Source: JANQOZ01 sp045106555 (GTDB lineage Bacteria > Pseudomonadota > Gammaproteobacteria > Xanthomonadales > SZUA-38). From it: 64,000 nucleotides of DNA. Below the pieces are notes generated by a model. It worked only from the letters and a program-made list of their open reading frames with translations. It had not been told where the DNA came from and searched no databases. The position numbers and the translations under genes are program-made. This document shows positions 24,036 to 31,540 of the stretch, piece after piece; positions within the stretch are counted from its first letter, which is position 1, and each line of letters begins with the position of its first letter. The DNA is taken from the NCBI GenBank assembly GCA_045106555.1, contig JBGCET010000004.1:81774-145773 (forward strand). The letters run 5' to 3'.

Positions 24036-25954
24036 ACGGGTTTCTGCTCGCCACCAGGTACGCCTTCGCGGGCCTGACGTCTGGCCACCAGTCGCCCAAT
24101 GGTAAGCACCGTAATAATTGGGCCCACCGAGGCCAAAGCCAGTACGCCGAAACCGTCAATCACACCCGGAACGTTAGCCCCAATGCCAAGCCCCATGGCC
24201 AATACCAGCGGCACCGTAATTGGGCCGGTGGTCACACCCGCACTATCCCAGCCGAAATTCACAAATTCTTCGGAAGAAATCAAGGTCAATACCAGCAGCC
24301 CCATGTAGCAGGGCAGCAGCAACCAAGCCAAGGGAATGTTGTAGGCGATCTTGCAAACACCGGCCGCAATGCCCATACCAACGCCCACCGCCACCGACTG
24401 CATCAGCAACTTTTTCTTAAAGGCCCCAACCGTAATTTTTTCCACCGTATTGCCGAGCGCATTGAGCGCCGGTTCAGCCAAGGTGGCACCATAACCCAGG
24501 AAAAACCCGAACAAGGCGGCCAGCGCTTTACCCACGTTGTCAGATTCAAACAGTGGGCCTTCTGTGCCCTGCATGCCCCAGGGCGTAATAGCGGCAAACG
24601 TTCCGGGCACATTGGCGCCCAATTGCGTTCCCAGTGGTGTCAGGCCAAGGGAAATACCCAACACAAACAAACACATGCCCAGCACCGCAAAACCGACACC
24701 AATGGATATTTCATCAATCCGCTGAATTTTTTCGCGCAGAATGATGCGTAAGGTGAGAAACAGAAACAGGCACAGCGGCACGATAGCGCGCAAGGAGTCC
24801 AGCAGCGCCTGAGAAAACCCCTGGAGCACATTCTTACCTTGGTCCCACTGCGCGTCGCTCACCATTCGAGGTCGCTCTACGACCGGTCGAGACAACACCA
24901 CCGTTGGGTTTTCCAATACAATCTCGCCGTCCCGTAGCCTCGGCGTTCCCCCTTCAAAACGAACATCCAGATTCTTCAGGGCGTTGCGATCTTCCACATA
25001 TTGAGCAAACTCCTCATCGCTGATCAGCGCTCGGTCTTCGGAGGCGGCGTCAGAAGCGCCCGTATCCGAAATCACGGTTGCCACTACCGACTGGTGATTT
25101 TCTGCGCCCCAGTAGTCTTTTGCCTGGTAATGAAACAACCCCAACAACAGCACTGCCAAAATAGGAAAAAGGGAGGCTAAAGTGACGATACCGAAACCTG
25201 CATTGCTGGAATCCCCACTGCCTATCATGCGGCAAACCCCAACACCCAGAGCCAGCACCAGAGGAACCGTGACTGGCCCGGTGGTCACTGCACCACAGTC
25301 CCAGGCTAGCGCCAGGATTGGCTGAGTGATGGGATTCAGGTTCATCAAGGCGGTCAGCGCACACAAAATAAGGACGCCAGGAATGATCAGAACTTTCAGA
25401 GACCACGCATAGAAAAACCGCAGCACCCCCAGCAGCACGGCCAACCCAACGCCAATACCTACGGAGGTTACTAGCTGGCCGGCAAAGTCGTTCAACAGGC
25501 TGTACAGCAGCGGCGCCTGCTGAGGTTGGACGCCTGAGCCCGCCGCTTTCAACACCGAAATGGCTGGCTCTGCAAACGTGGCGCCAAGTCCCAGCACAAA
25601 CGCGAACCCTAATATGACGGGCAATGACGAATTACGTGGCAATACCGCGCCGATAGTTTCTCCCAGCGGCATCAAACCCAGCCGCAGACCCTCCATAAAA
25701 AACATCAGGCCAACGGCGACGATCAAAATGCCAACACCAATCATGCTGGCGTAGACAATGGGCAAACCCAGCACCAGTATCTGAAACACCATCAGATAAG
25801 CAACAATGAACCAAACGCTGCGCACCTGTTCCAGGAAATTCTCGGCGAAGTAGGGATACAGAATCCGCAGCGAATCGGTCCAGCCCAACCGTGTAGTCCT
25901 GCCGCCGGCATCTGCTGATGGCGGTGTAGCGACGGGTGGCGTTGGTGATGCCAT
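24032..25954 (-). CDS. DUF1538 membrane protein, two repeats (putative cation/proton antiporter)
   Basis: A 640-residue inner-membrane protein made of two DUF1538 copies, about residues 25-290 and 360-630. Each has the repeated phrases GLGATFAEPA or GYGATLAEPALNALG, then VGIGVGLAVLLGV-like helices and a TTGPVTVPLVLALGVG or TTGPITVPLVLAMGLG segment. Between the copies lies a loop of about 90 residues. From memory, DUF1538 proteins (UmpAB of Halomonas) have been reported as sodium or potassium/proton antiporters; here both subunits are fused in one chain. It is coupled by a 4-base overlap to the triple PII-like protein. Ion specificity cannot be read from the sequence. Confidence 0.82.
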   Translation of the reverse strand: MASPTPPVATPPSADAGGRTTRLGWTDSLRILYPYFAENFLEQVRSVWFIVAYLMVFQILVLGLPIVYASMIGVGILIVAVGLMFFMEGLRLGLMPLGETIGAVLPRNSSLPVILGFAFVLGLGATFAEPAISVLKAAGSGVQPQQAPLLYSLLNDFAGQLVTSVGIGVGLAVLLGVLRFFYAWSLKVLIIPGVLILCALTALMNLNPITQPILALAWDCGAVTTGPVTVPLVLALGVGVCRMIGSGDSSNAGFGIVTLASLFPILAVLLLGLFHYQAKDYWGAENHQSVVATVISDTGASDAASEDRALISDEEFAQYVEDRNALKNLDVRFEGGTPRLRDGEIVLENPTVVLSRPVVERPRMVSDAQWDQGKNVLQGFSQALLDSLRAIVPLCLFLFLTLRIILREKIQRIDEISIGVGFAVLGMCLFVLGISLGLTPLGTQLGANVPGTFAAITPWGMQGTEGPLFESDNVGKALAALFGFFLGYGATLAEPALNALGNTVEKITVGAFKKKLLMQSVAVGVGMGIAAGVCKIAYNIPLAWLLLPCYMGLLVLTLISSEEFVNFGWDSAGVTTGPITVPLVLAMGLGIGANVPGVIDGFGVLALASVGPIITVLTIGRLVARRQAREGVPGGEQKPV

Positions 25955-26167
25955 AGCAGCAGTAATCCCCTGTAGTGTGATACCAAACTGCTGCCCGACG
26001 GTAAATCCAGACGAACAACGTTTTCCCCTGCTTGGTTATGCCATAATCCGGGCAGTCGAGCAAAAGCGAATCCAGATCGCACGGACTCGTAGCCATGGGT
26101 ATTACCGCTAATTGGCTGCCCAAACAGGCGCAGCCCCCCCAAACCTTTCATCAATCAAGGAGAAGTT

Positions 26168-27019
26168 ATGCTTCGGTCGGATATGCTGTTGGACCGTTGG
26201 ATTGACCAGCTGACTTTTTCAGACGTGCGGCTCAAGGTGTTTCACCGGGCCAGCCTGCTGCTGGTAGCCGTTGGAATCGTCGGCGGTTGCGCGGTTGTTC
26301 AGCCGCCCGTGGAGCCGGCAGTGGCTCCAGATACGATGGTGATTTCCACCGGCAACCCGGTGGGACCACCGAGTTTTCCGAGTGACGAGGAGACTGCTCA
26401 GAGTTTGTGCGGCCAGCTGCTGGAGAGCATGGAGTTGGCGCAACCAATGTTGGGTAACCTTGAAAGCAACCTTCAACGCCATGCCGACCAAGTTAATGCG
26501 GCTGTGGAGAAACTGGAGCGGCCTGCCAAGGCACCAGATCCGCAATGCCCCAAGATCGAGCCCTCAGCGCTGGATACCAAAGAGGTCATTGGAAGTCTTG
26601 AGTGGATATTCATGCAACCACCCGGCAGCCATTTCAGAGCTCGCGTGGACAGTGGTGCGGAAACCTCGTCGTTAAGTGCGTCTAATATTATGGAATTTGA
26701 GCGTGACGGCGAAGACTGGGTCCGGTTCACCTTTCAACACGACAACCCCGATGAAGGCAGTGAAACCGAGACGATTGAGCTTGAGCTGCCCATTGTTCGC
26801 ACCTTACTGATTCGTCAGGCTGGCGTGACCAAAGCTGAACGGCGGGTGTCTGTGGAAATGACCGTAAGACTTGGTGAACAGCTGCAGACCACAGAATTCA
26901 CCCTTGCCGACCGCAGCAAGATGACCTATCCGGTTTTGCTGGGCCGAGCATTCCTGCTGGACCTGTATCTGGTTGACGTTGCCAGATCCTATGTCCATGG
27001 AAAATTCCAGTCACCATGA
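26168..27019 (+). CDS. Retropepsin-like 'ATP-dependent zinc protease' family protein, periplasmic
   Basis: A 283-residue protein with a membrane-spanning or lipoprotein-type N-terminus (about residues 30-45, LLLVAVGIVGGCAVV) and a C-terminal aspartic-protease-like domain (about 140-280). The active-site motif is DSGAETSSL, and the second half ends YPVLLGRAFLLDLYLVDV. These proteins are widely labelled ATP-dependent zinc protease, but the fold is retropepsin-like. GGAGAAGTT precedes the ATG. Its stop overlaps the next ATG (ATGA), and the operon continues with a 7TM protein and a glutamate-ligase-like enzyme. I recall a related Pseudomonas gene set linked to osmotolerance; that role here is inference. 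Confidence 0.82.
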   Translation: MLRSDMLLDRWIDQLTFSDVRLKVFHRASLLLVAVGIVGGCAVVQPPVEPAVAPDTMVISTGNPVGPPSFPSDEETAQSLCGQLLESMELAQPMLGNLESNLQRHADQVNAAVEKLERPAKAPDPQCPKIEPSALDTKEVIGSLEWIFMQPPGSHFRARVDSGAETSSLSASNIMEFERDGEDWVRFTFQHDNPDEGSETETIELELPIVRTLLIRQAGVTKAERRVSVEMTVRLGEQLQTTEFTLADRSKMTYPVLLGRAFLLDLYLVDVARSYVHGKFQSP

Positions 27020-28575
27020 GTGTTGCTTCTCGACGCAGTCGCTATCTATCGCTGTTCGCTCTGGTAAGTACGCTGGTAACCGTGGGATTGGGAATGTCCT
27101 TCTATCGGCACTATGTGGCCGAAGTGCCCTGGCTGCCAGGAGAAGAAAAACTCATTTGGTCCATTGAAGCGGCCGTCGACTTCCAGGGCAATGGTGGCCC
27201 AGCCAAAGTGACGTTGCTCCGACCTGTGAATCAGAAAGGATTCAGCGTCTTGGATGAGAGTGGGGCCTCGCCCGGCTATGGTCTGGCTTTCCTGGACGAG
27301 GACGACGCGCCCACCGCACAGTGGACGACCCGCGAGGCCAGCGGTTCTCAACAGCTTTACTATCGTGCAGAAATTTTACAGCGCGATTCAAGCGTCGGTG
27401 ATTATCCAGCACCAACAGCGCCGCCCCTAAAGTCCGTCTCCTGGGAAGAGCCTTACGCCACTGCAGTCAACGCCATTGGCGACCTGGCCTATCAACAGTC
27501 GGCTGATGCGTTTACGTTTGCCCGGCAATTGATTGCTCAGTTTACCAGTGCAGATAAAGCCCAGGATATCCAGCTCCTGCTTAACAGTGTGGGTCAGGAA
27601 AACCTGCCGGACCTCCTGGCAGACATGCTGCAAAGTCGGGAAATCTCGGCGGCGGTAGTTTTTGGTCTTAGCCTGGAGGACGGGCGTCGACGCCAACGCC
27701 TCAGACCATTGTTACGGGTCTGGTCTGACAATGAGAGCCAAGTGTTCAACCTTGAGAACGATAATGGGGGCGACAGTCAGCCGCTGCTGTTATGGCAACC
27801 AACCCGGGGCTTTTCACTGGAAGTCGTCGGTGGCTCAGGTTCGGACTTGAGCTTTTCCATGATTCGCTCCGAAGTGACCAACTACGGCCAACTGGCCAGC
27901 GCGCTGGGCGAAGCCAACGATTGGCTCGGCTTCTCTATCCACGCTTTGCCCATCGAAGAACAGGCCATGTTCAAGACCATTTTGCTATTGCCGGTAGGCG
28001 CGCTGGTGGTTTGCCTGCTCCGAATACTGGTGGGCCTGCGCACCTCTGGAACCTTTATGCCGGTGCTGATTGCGTTGGCGTTCATTGAAACCAGTTTAAT
28101 GACAGGACTGATTGGGTTCCTGCTGGTTGTAGCCGTGGGCCTGATGATTCGCAGCTACATGTCCCACTTGAACCTGTTACTGGTGGCGCGAATTTCCTCG
28201 GTGATCATCACGGTAATTGCCATTATCGCCTTGTTTGCTGTGTTCAGTTACGAGGTGGGGCTGACAGAGGGTTTGAAAATCACCTTCTTTCCCATGATCA
28301 TTTTGTCCTGGACCGTTGAGCGCATGTCGATTTTGTGGGAAGAAGAGGGCTGGAAAGAGGTGGCTGTGCAGGGCTCAGGAAGTTTGCTAACCGCGGTCTG
28401 CGCCTACTTGGCCATGACCAGCCCCTGGATTCGTCACCTGAGCTTTAACTTCATTGGCTTGCAGCTGGTGATTCTGGCGCTGATTATTCTGCTCGGTAAC
28501 TACAGTGGCTACCGATTACTTGAACTGCATCGATTCCGCGCTATGGCTGTCAACAACAACCACTCGGACCGCTGA
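27016..28575 (+). CDS. Inactive transglutaminase fused to 7TM domain
   Basis: A 519-residue membrane protein. One helix (about residues 10-30) anchors a periplasmic region of about 280 residues that matches the inactive transglutaminase-like domain of this family. It is followed by about seven membrane helices from residue 313 (TILLLPVGALVVCLLRILVG, then TFMPVLIALAFIETSLMTGL). The 7TM part carries the family phrase RTSGTFMPVLIALAF. It is the middle gene of a conserved three-gene operon, overlapping the protease gene by 4 bases and one base ahead of the ligase-like gene. It may present or sense a peptide substrate at the inner membrane. Confidence 0.85.
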   Translation: MSVASRRSRYLSLFALVSTLVTVGLGMSFYRHYVAEVPWLPGEEKLIWSIEAAVDFQGNGGPAKVTLLRPVNQKGFSVLDESGASPGYGLAFLDEDDAPTAQWTTREASGSQQLYYRAEILQRDSSVGDYPAPTAPPLKSVSWEEPYATAVNAIGDLAYQQSADAFTFARQLIAQFTSADKAQDIQLLLNSVGQENLPDLLADMLQSREISAAVVFGLSLEDGRRRQRLRPLLRVWSDNESQVFNLENDNGGDSQPLLLWQPTRGFSLEVVGGSGSDLSFSMIRSEVTNYGQLASALGEANDWLGFSIHALPIEEQAMFKTILLLPVGALVVCLLRILVGLRTSGTFMPVLIALAFIETSLMTGLIGFLLVVAVGLMIRSYMSHLNLLLVARISSVIITVIAIIALFAVFSYEVGLTEGLKITFFPMIILSWTVERMSILWEEEGWKEVAVQGSGSLLTAVCAYLAMTSPWIRHLSFNFIGLQLVILALIILLGNYSGYRLLELHRFRAMAVNNNHSDR

Positions 28576-28576
28576 C

Positions 28577-29548
28577 ATGGGCGGTTTGTTCAGCAATCTG
28601 CTGGCCTCCCCTCGTGCGCTGCGCGAGCGTGGCATCGTGGGTATGAACAGTCGCAATATTGAGTTGATTGCCCGATTCAATTCCCGCCGTCTTTACCCAC
28701 TGGTCGACAATAAGCTCAAGACCAAGCAACTGGCTGAGCAAAACGATATTCCGGTTCCCGGCCTGATTCATGCGATCGGCAGCCAATATGAAATCCGCGA
28801 CCTGCCGAAAATTCTTGCCCGACAAGATGGCTTTGCGATCAAACCCGCCAAGGGCAGTGGCGGCAAAGGCATATTGGTGATTACCGGCAGGCGACCTGGA
28901 GAATTTCTCAAGCCCAGCGGCGCTAGCCTTCGATTAAGAGACATCCGCCACCATGTGAACAATATCCTGTCAGGGCTTTTCAGCCTGGGTGGCAGCCCCG
29001 ATGTCGCGGTCATCGAAGAGCTGATCAGGCCCGACCCTGTTTACGACGACCTGTCAGTAGAAGGCGTGCCCGACATCCGCATCATTGTTTATCGCGGCAT
29101 ACCTATTATGGCCATGATGCGTCTATCTACCCGGGAGTCTGATGGCAAAGCCAATCTGCATCAGGGCGCAGTTGGGGTGGGAATGTGCATAGGGACGGGG
29201 CGCTCAATTAACGCGGTACAGTTCACCCACTTGGTTACCCATCACCCAGACTCCGGCGCCGACTTACTACAAATTGCGATACCCGACTGGTCAAAGATGC
29301 TGGAACTGTCGGCTCGCTGTTTTGATGCCACCGGCTTGGGTTACCTGGGCGCCGATATTGTTTTGGACATTAACAAGGGCCCCCTGTTGCTGGAGCTCAA
29401 TGCCCGACCAGGCTTAGCGATCCAGATCGCCAACGGAGCGGGCCTGGCAAGCCGAGTTGCTGCCGTCGACGCGCTTCCTCCAGCAGCATTGTCAGAATCC
29501 CCCGCAAAAAGAGTCGCCAGAGCCCAAACCTTGTTTTCTGCGCTTTAA
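28577..29548 (+). CDS. Alpha-L-glutamate ligase-like (RimK-type ATP-grasp) protein
   Basis: A 323-residue ATP-grasp enzyme. The ATP-binding hairpin is FAIKPAKGSGGKGILVI (about residues 88-104). The metal-binding end is LGADIVLDINKGPLLLELNA, then RPGLAIQIAN. The N-terminal part, with RRLYPLVDNKLKTKQLAEQN, is the usual pre-grasp domain. Proteins of this group are annotated alpha-L-glutamate ligase-like and always accompany the 7TM inactive transglutaminase. The start is the ATG at 28577, one base after the stop of that gene; a longer in-frame start at 28505 lies inside it and was rejected. Substrate unknown. Confidence 0.88.
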   Translation: MGGLFSNLLASPRALRERGIVGMNSRNIELIARFNSRRLYPLVDNKLKTKQLAEQNDIPVPGLIHAIGSQYEIRDLPKILARQDGFAIKPAKGSGGKGILVITGRRPGEFLKPSGASLRLRDIRHHVNNILSGLFSLGGSPDVAVIEELIRPDPVYDDLSVEGVPDIRIIVYRGIPIMAMMRLSTRESDGKANLHQGAVGVGMCIGTGRSINAVQFTHLVTHHPDSGADLLQIAIPDWSKMLELSARCFDATGLGYLGADIVLDINKGPLLLELNARPGLAIQIANGAGLASRVAAVDALPPAALSESPAKRVARAQTLFSAL

Positions 29549-29663
29549 GGATTGCACCCAGCGAACACTCGCCAGGGTCAAAGTGAATGTCCTGCCCTGC
29601 CCCGCCGGGTGGCGATGGAATGCGGGCACGGTAAATTCCGAAATGACTGTACGAAATCGGGAC

Positions 29664-29709
29664 AAAAAAAAACCTGCGTCGAGAGATGGGGTGCTATCCC
29701 TCGCGCAGG
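29664..29709 (-). terminator. Strong intrinsic terminator on the minus strand
   Basis: CCUGCG (minus, from 29709) and CGCAGG (to 29673) close a stem that continues through CGAG/CUCG and GAU/AUC with small mismatches. Nine T follow on the minus strand (A-run 29664-29672). No protein gene on this strand ends here. Confidence 0.8.
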
Positions 29710-29870
29710 CCGATAAGTTGGAAGCGCGGAGGAGGCAATCCCGGCGCTTCACAGGACAATTGGCACCGCCAACAGTCCAAAGAAATAACATCCTTGTTGC
29801 AGCGGCGAATCCATTCGCCCAGCTGGCACCGCAGCGCCAGAGCACGCAGATTCACTGATTGTGAGGTCAG
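29664..29870 (-). ncRNA. Candidate structured small RNA with GGA hairpin loops (RsmY/CsrB type?)
   Basis: On the minus strand, five hairpins follow each other. The first is GGCGAA-UGGA-UUCGCC (29804-29819), then AACA-AGGA-UGUU (29787-29798), then GGAC..UUGGC-GGU-GCCAA..GUCC (29754-29778), then GAAGCGC / GCGCUUC with GGGA in the loop (29721-29750). The last is the terminator stem CCUGCG / CGCAGG followed by nine U (29664-29709). Two short stems expose exactly GGA in a four-base loop, the binding site shape of CsrA/RsmA. The 5' end is not defined; 29870 is an estimate. No promoter or GacA box was found. Structures were drawn by eye. Confidence 0.5.
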
Positions 29871-29874
29871 AAAA

Positions 29875-29890
29875 TGTGACTCGGCTCACG
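29875..29890. promoter_or_regulatory. CRP/Vfr-like dyad
   Basis: TGTGACTCGGCTCACG matches TGTGA-N6-TCACA at nine of ten positions. It lies upstream of the Sel1 gene on one side and of the candidate small RNA on the other. Confidence 0.35.
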
Positions 29891-30067
29891 TTGAGTCTGA
29901 CACTGGCCGTGTGTTGACGTTTGTTGACACAAACCACCGACAATGCTCGCTGTTTTGCACCGATTCCCAGACTCTTTAAGCGCTTTAATGCTGCGGCAAA
30001 GGTGACTTATGGTACTGGAGCCCGAGGTGCATCGGGAATAGATTCCGGTAATACTCAGGAGCGCCTC

Positions 30068-30721
30068 ATGAAAAACCCATTTCGATCGTTAACCGCTGGA
30101 GCAACACTTATCCTGCTAAGCGCTGCCTTCTGCCAGGTATTGGCCGCAGGCACGCCGGTTTTTGAAACCCCCGATCTACGCAATCTGCAGGAAGGCGCCC
30201 ATGCCCTGAAGAAAGGCTCGGCAATTGATGCCATCAGCAATTTCGAAGATTCAGCCCGCTACGGCAATAAAGCAGCTCAGAAAATGCTCGGCATGATCTA
30301 TGTCAAAGGGTTGGGGGTCGACTTGGATTGGCCACTGGGGTTTGCGTGGTTAAAACTGGCAGCCACCCATGGCGACCCGGAAGCCGTGTCAGCCAGGGAT
30401 CAGGTATTGGCCCAGCTGAAGCCCGACGAGGTACCCCTTGCCCGGGAAAGGTTTGAGGAAATCAATCTGGAATTTGGCGATCAAGCCGCCGTCGAACGTC
30501 GTGAAGCCTGGATTCGCAAAGAGAAACGCAAGATAACGGGTTCACGTACCGGCAAATCTTCAGCAGTGCGAATTCAGGTCGCTGACGCCACTGGGTACAC
30601 CTGGCAGGTGGCTGGAGCAAAGTACTTTGAGCTGCTCCAAGGCAGCTATGTTCTCGAATTTCGCCAACGGATGGGAGAAGTCACCTATGGCGAACTGGAA
30701 GTTATTGATGAAGATCCTTGA
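30068..30721 (+). CDS. Exported Sel1-repeat protein
   Basis: A 217-residue protein. Residues 1-27 are a signal peptide ending QVLAAG. Residues 38-105 hold Sel1/TPR-like repeats (GAHALKKGSAIDAISNFEDS, then KMLGMIYVKGLGVDLDWPLG). The second half is different: a charged helical part and a short beta-like end (VRIQVADATGYTWQVAGAKY), perhaps a separate domain. AGGAG stands seven bases before the ATG at 30068; the frame stays open 49 codons further upstream without a good start. It probably scaffolds an envelope complex. No partner is evident. Confidence 0.78.
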   Translation: MKNPFRSLTAGATLILLSAAFCQVLAAGTPVFETPDLRNLQEGAHALKKGSAIDAISNFEDSARYGNKAAQKMLGMIYVKGLGVDLDWPLGFAWLKLAATHGDPEAVSARDQVLAQLKPDEVPLARERFEEINLEFGDQAAVERREAWIRKEKRKITGSRTGKSSAVRIQVADATGYTWQVAGAKYFELLQGSYVLEFRQRMGEVTYGELEVIDEDP

Positions 30722-30874
30722 GGGATCACGTGCGCAAGCTCGAACTCTGAGCGGCAAATGCCAGCCAGATTCGGGGTGAATTTGCAACGAACCAGGTCAA
30801 ACGCCGGAAAACGCGCTTCGTGGTAGCATCCGCTCTCCTCCAACGATTACCTAACTGGACTGGAGTTATTCCAC

Positions 30875-31465
30875 ATGAAAATTTCGGGTCAAAAATTCAC
30901 GATTGCGGCGCTGGCACTGGTTCTCAGCGCGTGCAGCCAATATGTAAAGCGAGACGAGTTCGATGCGGCAGTCGCCGATCTAAGAGCCTCTGATCAGGCA
31001 AATCAGGAAGAACTGGCCACACTGGGTGCGCGTTTCGGCGAACTCACCAATGATTTATCTGAACGCTTTGAAGATTACAACGCCCGCATCACCGAATTAG
31101 CGGGTCGCCTGCGTGTAGATATGACAGCCAATTTTGCCTACGACGATGCCACCTTGCGAGAGCAGGACAAAGAGGCCTTGGGCGCGTTTGCTGAGGTTAT
31201 TCGACTGCACCATCCCAACGTCATGGTCACCGTCGAAGGTTTCACTGATCCCGCCGGTTCTGCTGAGTACAACCAGTGGTTGGGGATGGAAAGAGCAAAG
31301 GCCGCGCGGGCGTATCTGGTCAGCGAAGGTGGGCTGAGCGGTGACCGAGTTCGCGCAGTGAGTTACGGTGAGGACTCCAATCGCCAGGTAACCCCCGGTC
31401 AATGGGGCGATACCGGTTCCGCCAACCGTAGAGTGGCATTAGTGATAGATCACGTACCGGGCTGA
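30875..31465 (+). CDS. OmpA-family outer-membrane lipoprotein
   Basis: A 196-residue lipoprotein. The lipobox LVLSAC places the lipidated cysteine at residue 20; the next residue is Ser, so outer-membrane sorting is expected. A helical linker (about 30-80) leads to the OmpA-C peptidoglycan-binding domain (about 85-192), with VTVEGFTDPAGSAEYNQWLG, MERAKAARAYLV and ANRRVALVID. The usual TD of the motif is kept (GFTDPAG). GGAG lies ahead of the ATG, and a strong terminator follows at 31508-31536. It should tie the outer membrane to the cell wall. Confidence 0.9.
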   Translation: MKISGQKFTIAALALVLSACSQYVKRDEFDAAVADLRASDQANQEELATLGARFGELTNDLSERFEDYNARITELAGRLRVDMTANFAYDDATLREQDKEALGAFAEVIRLHHPNVMVTVEGFTDPAGSAEYNQWLGMERAKAARAYLVSEGGLSGDRVRAVSYGEDSNRQVTPGQWGDTGSANRRVALVIDHVPG

Positions 31466-31507
31466 AACCGTCACGAGTATCAGCAAACTGGTGACGAATA
31501 ACTCAAA

Positions 31508-31536
31508 GGGGCCAGCAGGGTTTGCTGGCCCCTTTT
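31508..31536 (+). terminator. Intrinsic terminator after the OmpA lipoprotein gene
   Basis: GGGGCCAGCA (31508-31517) pairs perfectly with TGCTGGCCCC (31523-31532) around a 5-base loop, followed by TTTT. The convergent VWA gene ends at 31541, so the hairpin may serve both strands. Confidence 0.88.
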
Positions 31537-31540
31537 CTAA

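Larger units (their letters stand above)
29549..30067. other. 519-bp gap without a protein gene
   Basis: Open frames here are short and have no ribosome site. The minus strand holds a chain of hairpins closed by a strong intrinsic terminator (29664-29819, listed as ncRNA), and the middle holds a CRP-like dyad at 29875-29890. The right part is the leader of the Sel1 gene. Confidence 0.65.

Noticed and set aside
29457..29979. Several overlapping 60-130-codon frames in the gap after the ligase-like gene.
   Set aside because: No ribosome sites and no recognisable sequence; the hairpin chain and terminator on the minus strand explain the region better.
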